Source: Ptiloglossa arizonensis (Eukaryota; Arthropoda; Insecta; Hymenoptera; Colletidae). From it: 64,000 nt of DNA. The stretch is taken from the NCBI RefSeq assembly GCF_051014685.1, contig NW_027478524.1:868001-932000 (forward strand), in the 5' to 3' direction. Every line of letters begins with the position of its first letter. The stretch's first letter is position 1. Both the position numbers and the translations under genes were made by a program. The notes under the pieces are model-generated. The model did not search any database and was not told the origin of the DNA. It worked only from the letters and a program-made list of their open reading frames with translations. Shown one piece after another: positions 24,726-36,500 of this stretch.

Positions 24726-25269
24726 CGAAGGCGAACGGTTTCGGTGAATGTTTGTTCATTTCCGCGATTGTTACTAACATTTATACATGTTCCCAATATT
24801 GATCGAACAATGTGCATCTTATTTATGTATTGCAATTAATTAAGAAACTTATAGAAATTGATTTTGATCGAGACTCGATGTTAAAACGTGTTTCGTAAAG
24901 TTTTTAAGCATGGAAAGTAACAATTGTTCATTAAATGCATTAAGTTAACATTTGTTTAATTCTTATAATTTACACAATACGCGTAGAAGTTGTGTTTTTT
25001 ACATAAAAGTGCCGAAATTCAATTAATCGCTTTTTTAGATAGAAAAATCATCGCGATGAAGACTTGTGAATCGATAATCGATACCTGTAGCCTTGAAAAT
25101 GTCAGTTGGATCTCAGCGAAAAATTCCTTTGCGAACAAAGAATATTTCAACGAAATGATATTTTAAGCCATTATTTATACTAGAACATTGTTAATAATTG
25201 TTAAATCTACAGTCCTACGACGGTTGATAATAAATATGATAAATAAACATCGAGATATTGCGAAATCTT
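24726..25269 (+). repeat. 544-bp repeat, plus orientation, full copy
   Basis: The unit starts at cgaaggcgaacggtttcgg and the next copy starts at 25270 with cgaaggcggacggtttcgg, 544 bp later. The same unit is present three times in reverse at 25729-27359. Internal landmarks are tgttcccaatattgatcgaacaat, catggaaagtaacaattg and aatcgataatcgatacctg. It is AT-rich and has no recognisable coding content. Confidence 0.88.
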
Positions 25270-25420
25270 CGAAGGCGGACGGTTTCGGTTAATTTTTGTT
25301 CATTTCCGCGATTGTTATTAACATTTATGCATGTTCCCAATATTGATCGAACAATATGCATCTTATTTAGGTATCATAAATCATTAGTTAGTTTTCAGAA
25401 ATTAATTGATTTCGAAAATG
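25270..25420 (+). repeat. 544-bp repeat, plus orientation, truncated copy
   Basis: It begins as a second plus-oriented unit and matches the first about 150 bp in, through tgttcccaatattgatcgaac. It then fades near gaaattaattgatttcg. It forms the innermost part of the left arm. Confidence 0.75.
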
Positions 25421-25635
25421 AAAGCAAAATATTGATATTCATATATTTCTCGATTTGCAACCTAAATTAATCTTTATAAGCAAATTATTCATTTACAATG
25501 CAAAAGAAAATGTATTTTGTAACATTCATATTCCCAACTTTTACAGTGCAAACCATTAATTAGTTTACACATGTTAATTTTCATAAAAAATGGAGAAATA
25601 TATGTATACCAAACTCTTCGTTAAATTTTCCGATA
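25421..25635. other. Central spacer of the palindrome
   Basis: About 215 bp of AT-rich sequence has no clear counterpart on either arm. It includes tatatttctcgatttgcaacc and the palindromic stretch aatttaattcacat at its right edge. No reading frame or RNA gene was recognised. The exact edges are uncertain because both arms decay gradually. Confidence 0.5.
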
Positions 25636-25728
25636 AAATTTAATTCACATACTGTAACATAAAAGTTCGGAACGTGGAAAAATGTTTCTAACAATCGCCT
25701 AGAGACATAAACATTCGCTAAAGCAATT
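25636..25728 (-). repeat. 544-bp repeat, minus orientation, truncated innermost copy
   Basis: Sequence with gttcggaacgtgg, acaatcgcctagagacataaacattcgc and ttcgccttc matches the end of the minus-oriented units at 26190-26271 and 26740-26815 with substitutions. It is the inverted partner of the truncated plus copy at 25270. Confidence 0.65.
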
Positions 25729-26271
25729 CGCCTTCCCAGATTTCGCAATATCTTGATGTTTGTTTATCATAATTATTAACAACCGTCGTAGGACCGTAGA
25801 TTAAACAATTATTAACAATGTCCTAGTATAAATAATGGCTTAAAATATCATTTCGTTGAAATATTCTTTGTTCGCGATGGAATTGTTCTTATTGAGATCA
25901 AACCGACATTGTCAAGGCTGGAAATGTTTATCGATTCACAAACGTCTATCACGATGGTTTTTCTATCTAGAAAAGCGATTAATTGAATTTCGACGCTTTT
26001 ACATCAAGAATACAGCTTCCACGCATAATCCGAAAATTATAAGAACGAAACAAATGTTAAATTAATGTATCTAATAAACAATTGTTACTTTCCATGCTTT
26101 GAAACATTAAGAAACGCGTTTATACCTCGAATCTCGGTCAAAATTAATTGCTGTAGGCGAATCAATCATATTTAATGCATAAATAAGATGCATATTGTAA
26201 GATAAATGTTCGGAACATGTATAAATGTTAGTAACAATCGCGGAAATGAACAAACATTCACCGAAACCGTT
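25729..26271 (-). repeat. 544-bp repeat, minus orientation, copy 1
   Basis: The start landmark cgccttcccagatttcgc at 25729 and the next at 26272 are 543 bp apart. The copy differs from its neighbours at scattered positions, for example gatggaattgttcttattgag for the usual gaaggaatttttcg region. Confidence 0.88.
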
Positions 26272-26815
26272 CGCCTTCGCAGATTTCGCAATATCCTGAC
26301 GTTCATTTATCATTTTTATTAACACCCGTCGTTGGACCATAGTTTAAACAATTATTAACAATGTCCTAGTATAAATAATGGCTTAAAATATCATTTCGTT
26401 AAAATATTCTTTGTTCACGAAGGAATTTTTCGTTGAGATCCAACTGATATTCTCAATGTTACAGGTATCGATGATCGATTCACAAGTGTTCATCACGATA
26501 ATTTTTCTATTTAGAAAAGCGATTAATTGAATTGTGACACTTTTAAGTAAAAAATGCAACTTCTGCACGTATTGTGTAAATTATAAGAATTAAATAAATG
26601 TTAAATTAATGTACCAAATAGACAATTACTACTTTCTATGCATTAAATCTTTACGAAACACATTTTCACTTCGAATCTCGATCAAAATCAATTTCTATAA
26701 GTTACTTAATCATTTGTAATGCATAGATAAGATGTACATTGTTCGATTAATATTGGGAGCACGCGAAAAAGTTAATAACAATCGCATATAGGAAGAAACA
26801 TTCACAGAAACCGTT
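26272..26815 (-). repeat. 544-bp repeat, minus orientation, copy 2
   Basis: It runs from cgccttcgcagatttcgc to the next landmark at 26816, 544 bp. It keeps the block aataatggcttaaaatatcatttcg and the gtatcgatgatcgattcacaag block. Confidence 0.9.
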
Positions 26816-27359
26816 CGCCTTCGCAGATTTTGCAATATCTTGATGTTTATTTATCATAATTATTAATAACCGTCGTAGGACCGTAGTTTGAACAATTATT
26901 AACTATTTCCTGGTATAAATAATGGCTTAAAATATCATTTCGTTGAAATATTCTTTGTTCGCGAAGGAATTTTTCGCTGAGATCCAATTGACATTTTCAA
27001 GGCTACAGGTATCGATTATCGATTCACAAGTCTTCATCGCGATGATTTTTCTATCTAAAAAAGCGATTAATTGAATTTCGGCACTTTTATGTAAAAAATA
27101 CCACTTCTACGCGTATTGTGTAAATTATAAGAATTAAACAAATGTTAAATTAATGTATTTAATGAACAATTGTTACTTTCCATGCTTTAAAGCCTTACGA
27201 AACACGTTTTAACATCGAGTCTCGATCAAAATCAATTTCTATAAGTTTCTTAATTAATTGCAATACATAAATAAGATGCACATTGTTCGATCAATAATGG
27301 AAACATGCATAAATGTTAGTAACAATCGCGGAAATGAACAAACATTCACCGAAACCGTT
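26816..27359 (-). repeat. 544-bp repeat, minus orientation, copy 3
   Basis: This outermost reverse copy ends at 27359, where the promoter-like module begins. It is the closest relative of the full plus copy at 24726-25269, as expected for the true palindromic partner. Copies 1 and 2 have no full partner on the left. Confidence 0.9.
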
Positions 27360-27590
27360 CGCCTTCGAAGATTTCGATTAGATCGAACAAAGACAATGGA
27401 AGAAACGGTAAGTCACCTTGGGGAGGGTATATAAGGAGCCCCCGGTTGTTTAAAATTTCATTGTTCCCGAAGCCTCCGAGGTGGACGCATCTCTTCGTTT
27501 TAGGTTTATGGAAGGGGGAACCCTCACCATGGTAACCGGTACTGGCCGCCGGTAAGCGGTGGTCAGTACTGGCGACCACTCTCTCAATCC
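27360..27590 (+). promoter_or_regulatory. Right arm GC-rich promoter-like module, facing right
   Basis: The module has a TATA box at 27428-27436. Downstream is aatttcattgttcccgaagcc, then a GC-rich segment with ggtactggcc and cagtactgg that can fold back on itself. A good splice-donor match, ccggtaagcgg, is at 27550-27560. Its inverted copy at 24510-24725 keeps the box and spacing. A run of pyrimidines follows at 27590-27760. Promoter function is inferred and no transcript evidence is available from the sequence. Confidence 0.42.
27428..27436 (+). promoter_or_regulatory. TATA box TATATAAGG
   Basis: Strong match to the RNA polymerase II TATA consensus, in a gggagggtatataaggagcccc context. It is preserved in the left arm at 24657-24665 on the minus strand, so both boxes point away from the palindrome centre. 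Confidence 0.5.
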
Positions 27591-27882
27591 TTTCTTTTTT
27601 TTTCTAACTGTTTCTTTGTCTAATTCATTTCATTTGTACTCTGATTTTAATTTCTACTTGTTTTGACATGTTTATTTTTTTCCACTAACCAAATTCATTT
27701 CTATTTTCTATTATGCCATGACTTTAGGTTTCTCTTAGGTTTCTCTTAGATACATTCTGTTAGATGTATCGGAAAACGAAGAACGAAGAACGAAGAGGAC
27801 TGATGTATTGCATCCTCCGCGGGACTGTTAATTCTAAGTATAGACTAAGTTAGTTTTAAGGTTACCATGTACGAGTATCTGT
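27591..27882. other. T-rich stretch and short heptamer repeat of the right arm
   Basis: T-rich sequence inverted relative to 24200-24500. It includes a direct repeat of taggtttctct near 27724-27748 and about three gaacgaa units at 27774-27798. No gene was recognised. The remaining part up to 27882 matches the inner flank of the left module only weakly. Confidence 0.6.
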
Positions 27883-28402
27883 GATCTGCCGAGCAATTAT
27901 CCAATCTTTAACTTCTTTTTGCTCGCTTGCTCGTATCTCAGTCCGGCCACCTCTGCTTGTTGCATAAGCAAGTGACCGGCTGTGTAGGTGGTCCGAACGG
28001 TCGATCGCCGTCTCTTCTGGTGCGTCCGCTTCCAGAGAGAACATGCTGCGACCACAGGGGCAGGTGTTCGCATCGGTCCCTGTGGAAGCCCTGTGCCATA
28101 AGACCCTCTCTTCGTCATCCTCCGTGAGTCAGGTCCACGCATTGCGTGGTTCCTGACGCGGAGTTGGGAGAAACGGGGCACTCTATATGAGTGGACGGCG
28201 TCGTGCATTTCCTCTTTAATCGGGCCCACTGAGGGGAAACGGGACCTACCTAGTAGGAGCAACTCCACGGTTCGTGTCGCGTATTTCCCAATTTCGCCTA
28301 ACTTTTCCATAATGTAATTGCTCGGCAGAATTAAACGAGGAGATCAAAGGAACATTGATTCCGTCCATCTCTGCAGTTAGAATAAGTTAGTTTTAAGGCT
28401 GT
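27883..28402 (+). repeat. Right arm outer module, tandem copy A
   Basis: It starts at gatctgccgagcaattatccaatc. Copy B starts 520 bp later at 28403 with gatctgccaagcaattatccaatc. Copy A is the close reverse complement of 23700-24130 in the left arm and has all three stem-loops (28052-28085, 28128-28157, 28179-28193). Small frames are open in it, but copy B breaks them, so no protein is called. Confidence 0.85.
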
Positions 28403-29034
28403 GATCTGCCAAGCAATTATCCAATCTTTAGCTTAATTTTGCTCGCTTCCTCGTTCCTCGGTCCGGTCACCACTGCTTCTTGTACAAGCAAGTGGCCGGC
28501 CGTGTAAGTAGTCCGAACGGTCTATCGCCGTCCCTTCCGGTGTGTCCGCTTCCAGAGGGGGCATGTTGCGACCACAGGAGCAGGCATTTTTGCCGGTCCC
28601 TGCGAAAGTCTCCAAAATAAGACCCTCTCGTCGTAAAGATGGAGAAACGGGGCACTCCTCTAGGGGAGTGGTAGGCGCCGTTCGTTTTCTCTGGAATCGG
28701 AACCACGGAGGGGAAACGGGATAGACCTAGTAGGACCACCTGCACGGTTCGTGTCGCGTCTTTCCCAATTTTGCCTAATTTTTCCATAATGTAATTGCTT
28801 GGCAGAACTAAACATGGAGATCGAAGGAAAATTGATTATTTCCATCTCTTTGGTTTAGTATCTTCGTTTGTATCGCGTGTCGAGGGAGATCGATGGAACT
28901 TTGATTCCATCTATCTCTCTCCGGGTCTCCGCTCGCAGCAACCTCCACGTGGTGAGACCTGGCAATCGGTATTACTCGCGACGAAGTATCACTTACCGCG
29001 AGTAACGCCGAGCTAATTGGCTGCGAACGTAGAA
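28403..29034 (+). repeat. Right arm outer module, tandem copy B
   Basis: A diverged second copy of the hairpin module, followed by the arm end. The segment from about 28780 to 29034 pairs with 23456-23700 of the left arm, for example ggagatcgatggaac and cctccacgtggtgagacctgg. It lacks the gtcagg hairpin but keeps a re-formed hairpin at 28653-28670. The inverted repeat ends at cgaacgtagaat (29034). Confidence 0.82.
28653..28670. other. Stem-loop cactcc-tctagg-ggagtg
   Basis: A 6-bp stem in copy B at the position where copies L and A have cactc-NNNNN-gagtg. The loop and inner stem bases differ, but pairing is kept and extended. Confidence 0.55.
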
Positions 29035-29106
29035 TAATTATATAAGATGTGAGAACAAGTAGAAAACAAGATTTTTGTAAGGCGTGTGAGAGCGTGAAGA
29101 CGTTAA
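29035..29106. other. Transition between palindrome and satellite
   Basis: About 70 bp between the arm end and the first clear satellite match at aaaccaataactgg (29107). Part of it (agaaaacaagatttttgtaagg) resembles the satellite's agaaaccatcaaaattttcgcaag, so it may be a decayed edge monomer. Confidence 0.5.
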
Positions 29107-29420
29107 TGAAACCAATAACTGGAATGGCCAAGGGGAAAAGTACACATACCATTGTAATCGGGCGAGTTTCTACTTTCAGATGCAACAGGAATTTCTCGAG
29201 TTCGTCAAACCGTTCGCGAGATATGGGAGTTCGAAGTTAAGTAATGCTTGAGAAACCATCAAAATTTTTGCAAGTCTGATTCTCGAAACCAATAACTACT
29301 GTGGCCTAGGGCAAAAATACACATACCATGGTAATCGGGCGAGTTTCTGCTTTCAGATGCAACAGGAATTTCTCGAGTTCGTCAATCCGTTCGCGAGATA
29401 TGGGAGTTTGAAGTTAAGGA

Positions 29421-29436
29421 ATGGTTGAGAAACCAT
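29421..29436 (+). other. Representative satellite hairpin with GAGA tetraloop
   Basis: atggtt-gaga-aaccat forms a perfect 6-bp stem closed by GAGA, a GNRA-type tetraloop in RNA. It lies at monomer positions 81-96, counted from gagtttct, and is present in most monomers. On the other strand the loop would be TCTC, so the GNRA form exists only in + strand RNA. Confidence 0.7.
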
Positions 29437-32400
29437 CAAAATTTTCGCAATTCTGATTCTAGAAACGAATAACTGGAATGGCCTAGGGGAAAAGTCCACA
29501 CACCATTGCAATCGGTCGACTTTCTACTTTCAGATGCAACAGGAAATAATCGAGTTCGTCAATCCGTTCGCGAGATATGGGAGTTTGAAATTAAGGAATG
29601 GTTGAGAAACCATCAAAATTTTCGCAAGTCTGATACTCGAAACCAATAACTACAAAGGCCTAGGGGAAAAACACACATATCCTTGTAATCGGGCGAGTTT
29701 CTACTTTCAGATGCAACAGGAATTTCTCGAGTTCGTCAATCCGTTCGCGACATATGGGAGTTTGAAGTTAAGGAATGGTTGAGAAACCATCAAAATTTTC
29801 GCAAGTCTGATACTCGAAACCAATAGCTACAAAGGCCTCGGGGAAAAACACACATATCTTTGTAATCGAGCGAGTTTCTACTTTCAGATGCAACAGGAAT
29901 TTCTCGAGTTCGTCAATCCGTTCGCGAGATATGGGAGTTTGAAGTTAAGGAATGGTTGAGAAACAATCAAAATTTTCGCTGGTCTGATACTCGAAACCAA
30001 TAACTGGAATGGCCTAGGCGAAAAGTACACACACCACTGTAATCGGGCGAGTTTCTACTTTCAGATGCAACAGGAATTTCTCGAGTTCGTCAACCCGTTC
30101 CCGAGATATGGGAGTTTGAGGTTAAGGAAAGGTTGAGAAACCTTCAAAATTTTCGTAAGTCTGATACTCGAAAGCAATAACTACAATGGCCTAGGGGAAA
30201 AATACACATACCCTTATAATTGGGAGAGTTTCTACTTTCACATGCAACAGGAATTTCTCGAGTTCGTCAACCAGTTCGCGAGATATGGGAGTTTGAAGTT
30301 AAGGAATGGTTGAGGAACCATCAAAATATTCGCTGGTCTGATACTCGAAACCATTAACTGGGATGGCCTAGGGGAAAAGTACACACACCATTGTAATCGG
30401 GCGAGTTTCTACTTTCAGATGCAACAGGAATTTCACGAGTTCGTCAATCCGTTCGCGAGAAATGGGAGTTTGGAGTTAAGGAATGGTTGAGAAACCATCA
30501 AAATTTTCGCAATTCGGATTCTAGAAACGAATAACTGGAATGGCCTAGGGGAAAAGTACACACACCATTGTAGTCGATCGACTTTCTACTTTCAGATGCA
30601 ATAGGAAATAATCGAGTTCGTCAATCCGTTCGCGAGATATGGGAGCTTGATATTAAGGAATGGTTGAGAAACCATCAAAATTTTCGCTGGTCTGATACTC
30701 GAAACCAGTAACTGGAATGGCCTAGGGGAAAAGTACACACACCGTTGTAATCGGGCGAGTTTCTACTTTCAGATGCAACAGGAATTTCTCGACTTCGTCA
30801 ATCCGTTCGCGAAATATCGGAGTTTGGAGTTATGAGAGGGTTGAGACACCATCAAAATTTTCGCAAGTCTGATACACGATAACAACAACTGGAGTGGCCT
30901 AGGGGAAAAGTACACACAGCAATGTAATCGGGCGAGTTTCTACTTTCAGATACAACAGGAATTTCTCGAATTCGTCAATCCGTTCGCGATATATGGGAGT
31001 TTGAAGTTAAGGAATGGTTGAGGGACCATAAAAATATTCGCTGGTCTGATACTCGAAACCAATAACTGGAATGGCCTAGGGGAAAAGTACACATACCATT
31101 GTAATCGGGCGAGTTTCTACTTTCACATGCAACAGGAATTTCTCATGTTAGTCAATCCGTTCGCGAGATGTGGGAGATTGAAGTTCAGGAATGGTTGAGG
31201 TACGATCAAAATTTTCGCAAGTCTGATACTCGAAACCAATAACTACAATGGCCCAGGGGGAAAACACACATACCGTTGTAATTGGGAGAGTTTCTACTTT
31301 CAGATGCAACAGGAATTTCTCGAGTTCGTCAATCCGTTCGCGAGAAATGGGAGATTGAATTTAAGGAATGGTTGAGGAACGATCAAAATTTTCGCAAGTC
31401 TGATACTCGAAACCAATAACTACAAAGGCCTACGGGAAAAATACACATACCTTTGTAATCGGGCGAGTTTCCACTTTCAGATGCAACAGGAATTTCTCGA
31501 GTTCGTCAATCCGTTCGGGAGATGTGGGAGTCTGAAGTTATGGAATGGTTGAGAAACCATCAAAATTTTCGCAATTCTGATGCTAGAAACGAATAACTGG
31601 AATGGCCTAGGGGAAAAGTACACACACCATTGTAATCGGGCGAGTTTCTACTTTCAGATGCAACAGGAATTTCACGAGTTCGTCAATCCGTTCGCGAGAA
31701 ATGGGAGTTTGGAGTTAAGGAATGGTTGAGAAACCATCAAAATTTTCGCAATTCGGATTCTAGAAACGAATAACTGGAATGGCCTAGGGGAAAAGTACAC
31801 ACACCATTGTAGTCGATCGACTTTCTACTTTCAGATGCAAAAGGAAATTCTCGAGTTCGTCAATCCGTTCGCGAGATATGGGAGTTTGAAGTTAAGGAAT
31901 GGTTGGGAAACCCTCAAAATTTTCGCAAGTCTGATACTCGAAACCAATAACTACAAAGGCCTAGGGGAAAATACACATACCTTTGTAATCGGGCGGGTTT
32001 CCACTCTCAGATGCAACAGGAATTTCTCGAGTTCGTCAATCCGTTCGCGAGATATGGGAGTTTGAAGTTAAGGAATGATTGAGAAACCATCGAAATTTGC
32101 GAAATTCTGATGCTAGAAACGAATAACTGGAATGTCCTAGGGGAAAAGTACACACACCATTCTAATCGGGCGAGTGTCTACTTTCAGATGCAACAGGAAT
32201 TTCTGGAGTTCGTCAATCCGTTAGCGAGATATGGGAGTTTGAGGTTAAGGAAAGGTTGAGAAACCTTCAAAATTTGCGCAAGTCTGATACTCGAAAGCAA
32301 TAACTACAATGGCCTAGGGGAAAAATACACATACCGTTATAATTGGGAGAGTTTCTACTTTCACATGCAACAGGAATTTCTCGAGTTCGTCAACTAGTTC

Positions 32401-33540
32401 GCGCGATGTGGGAGTTTGAAGTTAAGGAATGGTTGAGAAACCATCAAAATTTTCGCAAGTCTGACACTCGAAACCAATAACTACAAAGGCCTAGGGGCAA
32501 AATACACATACCGTTGTAACTGGGAGAGTTTCTACTTTCAGATGCAACAGAAATTATTCGGATTCGTCAATCCGTTCGCGAAATGTCGGAGTTCCGAGTT
32601 AAGAGATGGTTGAGAAACCATCAAAATTTTCGCAAGTCTGATATTCGATAACAATAACTGGAGTGGCCTAGGGGAAAAGTACACACAGCATTGTAATCGG
32701 GCGAGTTTCTACTTTCAGATACAACAGGAATTTCTCGAATTCGTCAATCCGTTCGCGATATATGGGAGTTTGAAGTTAAGGAATGGTTGAGGGACCATAA
32801 AAATATTCGCTGGTCTGATACTCGAAACCAATAACTGGAATGGCCTATGGGAAAAGTACACATACCATTGTAATCGGGCGAGTTTCTACTTTCACATGCA
32901 ACAGGAATTTCTCAAGTTCGTCAATCCGTTCGCGAGAAATGGGAGATTGAATTTATGGAATGGTTGAGGAACGATCAAAATTTTCGCAAGTCTGATACTC
33001 GAAACCAATAACTACAAAGGCCTACGGGAAAAATACACATACCTTTGTAATCGGGCGAGTTTCCACTTTCAGATGCAACAGGAATTTCTCGAGTTCGTCA
33101 ATCCGTTCGCGAGATGTGGGAGTCTGAAGTTATGGAATGGTTGAGAAACCATCAAAATTTTCGCAATTCTGATGCTAGAAACGAATAACTGGAATGGCCT
33201 AGGGGAAAAGTACACACACCATTGTAATCGGGCGAGTTTCTACTTTCAGATGCAACAGGAATTTCACGAGTTCGTCAATCCGTTCGCGAGAAATGGGAGT
33301 TTGGAGTTAAGGAATGGTTGAGAAACCATCAAAATTTTCGCAATTCGGATTCTAGAAACGAATAACTGGAATGGCCTAGGGGAAAAGTACACACACCATT
33401 GTAGTCGATCGACTTTCTACTTTCAGATGCAAAAGGAAATTCTCGAGTTCGTCAATCCGTTCGCGAGATATGGGAGTTTGAAGTTAAGGAATGGTTGGGA
33501 AACCCTCAAAATTTTCGCAAGTCTGATACTCGAAACCAAT

Positions 33541-36500
33541 AGCTACAAAGGCCTCGGGGAAAAACACACATATCTTTGTAATCGAGCGAGTTTCTACTTT
33601 CAGATGCAACAGGAATTTCTCGAGTTCGTCAATCCGTTCGCGAGATATGGGAGTTTGAAGTTAAGGAATGGTTGAGAAACAATCAAAATTTTCGCTGGTC
33701 TGATACTCGAAACCAATAACTGGAATGGCCTAGGCGAAAAGTACACACACCACTGTAATCGGGCGAGTTTCTACTTTCAGATGCAACAGGAATTTCTCGA
33801 GTTCGTCAACCCGTTCCCGAGATATGGGAGTTTGAGGTTAAGGAAAGGTTGAGAAACCTTCAAAATTTTCGCAAGTCTGATACTCGAAAGCAATAACTAC
33901 AATGGCCTAGGGGAAAAATACACATACCCTTATAATTGGGAGAGTTTCTACTTTCACATGCAACAGGAATTTCTCGAGTTCGTCAACCAGTTCGCGAGAT
34001 ATGGGAGTTTGAAGTTAAGGAATGGTTGAGGAACCATCAAAATATTCGCTGGTCTGATACTCGAAACCATTAACTGGGATGGCCTAGGGGAAAAGTACAC
34101 ACACCATTGTAATCGGGCGAGTTTCTACTTTCAGATGCAACAGGAATTTCACGAGTTCGTCAATCCGTTCGCGAGAAATGGGAGTTTGGAGTTAAGGAAT
34201 GGTTGAGAAACCATCAAAATTTTCGCAATTCGGATTCTAGAAACGAATAACTGGAATGGCCTAGGGGAAAAGTACACACACCATTGTAGTCGATCGACTT
34301 TCTACTTTCAGATGCAATAGGAAATAATCGAGTTCGTCAATCCGTTCGCGAGATATGGGAGCTTGATATTAAGGAATGGTTGAGAAACCATCAAAATTTT
34401 CGCTGGTCTGATACTCGAAACCAGTAACTGGAATGGCCTAGGGGAAAAGTACACACACCGTTGTAATCGGGCGAGTTTCTACTTTCAGATGCAACAGGAA
34501 TTTCTCGACTTCGTCAATCCGTTCGCGAAATATCGGAGTTTGGAGTTATGAGAGGGTTGAGACACCATCAAAATTTTCGCAAGTCTGATACACGATAACA
34601 ACAACTGGAGTGGCCTAGGGGAAAAGTACACACAGCAATGTAATCGGGCGAGTTTCTACTTTCAGATACAACAGGAATTTCTCGAATTCGTCAATCCGTT
34701 CGCGATATATGGGAGTTTGAAGTTAAGGAATGGTTGAGGGACCATAAAAATATTCGCTGGTCTGATACTCGAAACCAATAACTGGAATGGCCTAGGGGAA
34801 AAGTACACATACCATTGTAATCGGGCGAGTTTCTACTTTCACATGCAACAGGAATTTCTCAAGTTCGTCAATCCGTTCGCGAGAAATGGGAGATTGAATT
34901 TATGGAATGGTTGAGGAACGATCAAAATTTTCGCAAGTCTGATACTCGAAACCAATAACTACAAAGGCCTACGGGAAAAATACACATACCTTTGTAATCG
35001 GGCGAGTTTCCACTTTCAGATGCAACAGGAATTTCTCGAGTTCGTCAATCCGTTCGCGAGATGTGGGAGTCTGAAGTTATGGAATGGTTGAGAAACCATC
35101 AAAATTTTCGCAATTCTGATGCTAGAAACGAATAACTGGAATGGCCTAGGGGAAAAGTACACACACCATTGTAATCGGGCGAGTTTCTACTTTCAGATGC
35201 AACAGGAATTTCACGAGTTCGTCAATCCGTTCGCGAGAAATGGGAGTTTGGAGTTAAGGAATGGTTGAGAAACCATCAAAATTTTCGCAATTCGGATTCT
35301 AGAAACGAATAACTGGAATGGCCTAGGGGAAAAGTACACACACCATTGTAGTCGATCGACTTTCTACTTTCAGATGCAAAAGGAAATTCTCGAGTTCGTC
35401 AATCCGTTCGCGAGATATGGGAGTTTGAAGTTAAGGAATGGTTGGGAAACCCTCAAAATTTTCGCAAGTCTGATACTCGAAACCAATAGCTACAAAGGCC
35501 TCGGGGAAAAACACACATATCTTTGTAATCGAGCGAGTTTCTACTTTCAGATGCAACAGGAATTTCTCGAGTTCGTCAATCCGTTCGCGAGATATGGGAG
35601 TTTGAAGTTAAGGAATGGTTGAGAAACAATCAAAATTTTCGCTGGTCTGATACTCGAAACCAATAACTGGAATGGCCTAGGCGAAAAGTACACACACCAC
35701 TGTAATCGGGCGAGTTTCTACTTTCAGATGCAACAGGAATTTCTCGAGTTCGTCAACCCGTTCCCGAGATATGGGAGTTTGAGGTTAAGGAAAGGTTGAG
35801 AAACCTTCAAAATTTTCGCAAGTCTGATACTCGAAAGCAATAACTACAATGGCCTAGGGGAAAAATACACATACCCTTATAATTGGGAGAGTTTCTACTT
35901 TCACATGCAACAGGAATTTCTCGAGTTCGTCAACCAGTTCGCGAGATATGGGAGTTTGAAGTTAAGGAATGGTTGAGGAACCATCAAAATATTCGCTGGT
36001 CTGATACTCGAAACCATTAACTGGGATGGCCTAGGGGAAAAGTACACACACCATTGTAATCGGGCGAGTTTCTACTTTCAGATGCAACAGGAATTTCACG
36101 AGTTCGTCAATCCGTTCGCGAGAAATGGGAGTTTGGAGTTAAGGAATGGTTGAGAAACCATCAAAATTTTCGCAATTCGGATTCTAGAAACGAATAACTG
36201 GAATGGCCTAGGGGAAAAGTACACACACCATTGTAGTCGATCGACTTTCTACTTTCAGATGCAATAGGAAATAATCGAGTTCGTCAATCCGTTCGCGAGA
36301 TATGGGAGCTTGATATTAAGGAATGGTTGAGAAACCATCAAAATTTTCGCTGGTCTGATACTCGAAACCAGTAACTGGAATGGCCTAGGGGAAAAGTACA
36401 CACACCGTTGTAATCGGGCGAGTTTCTACTTTCAGATGCAACAGGAATTTCTCGACTTCGTCAATCCGTTCGCGAAATATCGGAGTTTGGAGTTATGAGA

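Noticed and set aside
23456..29034. LTR retrotransposon or Polinton
   Set aside because: The repeats are inverted, not direct, at the ends. No gag, pol, integrase or polymerase frame is present, and no primer-binding site was recognised.
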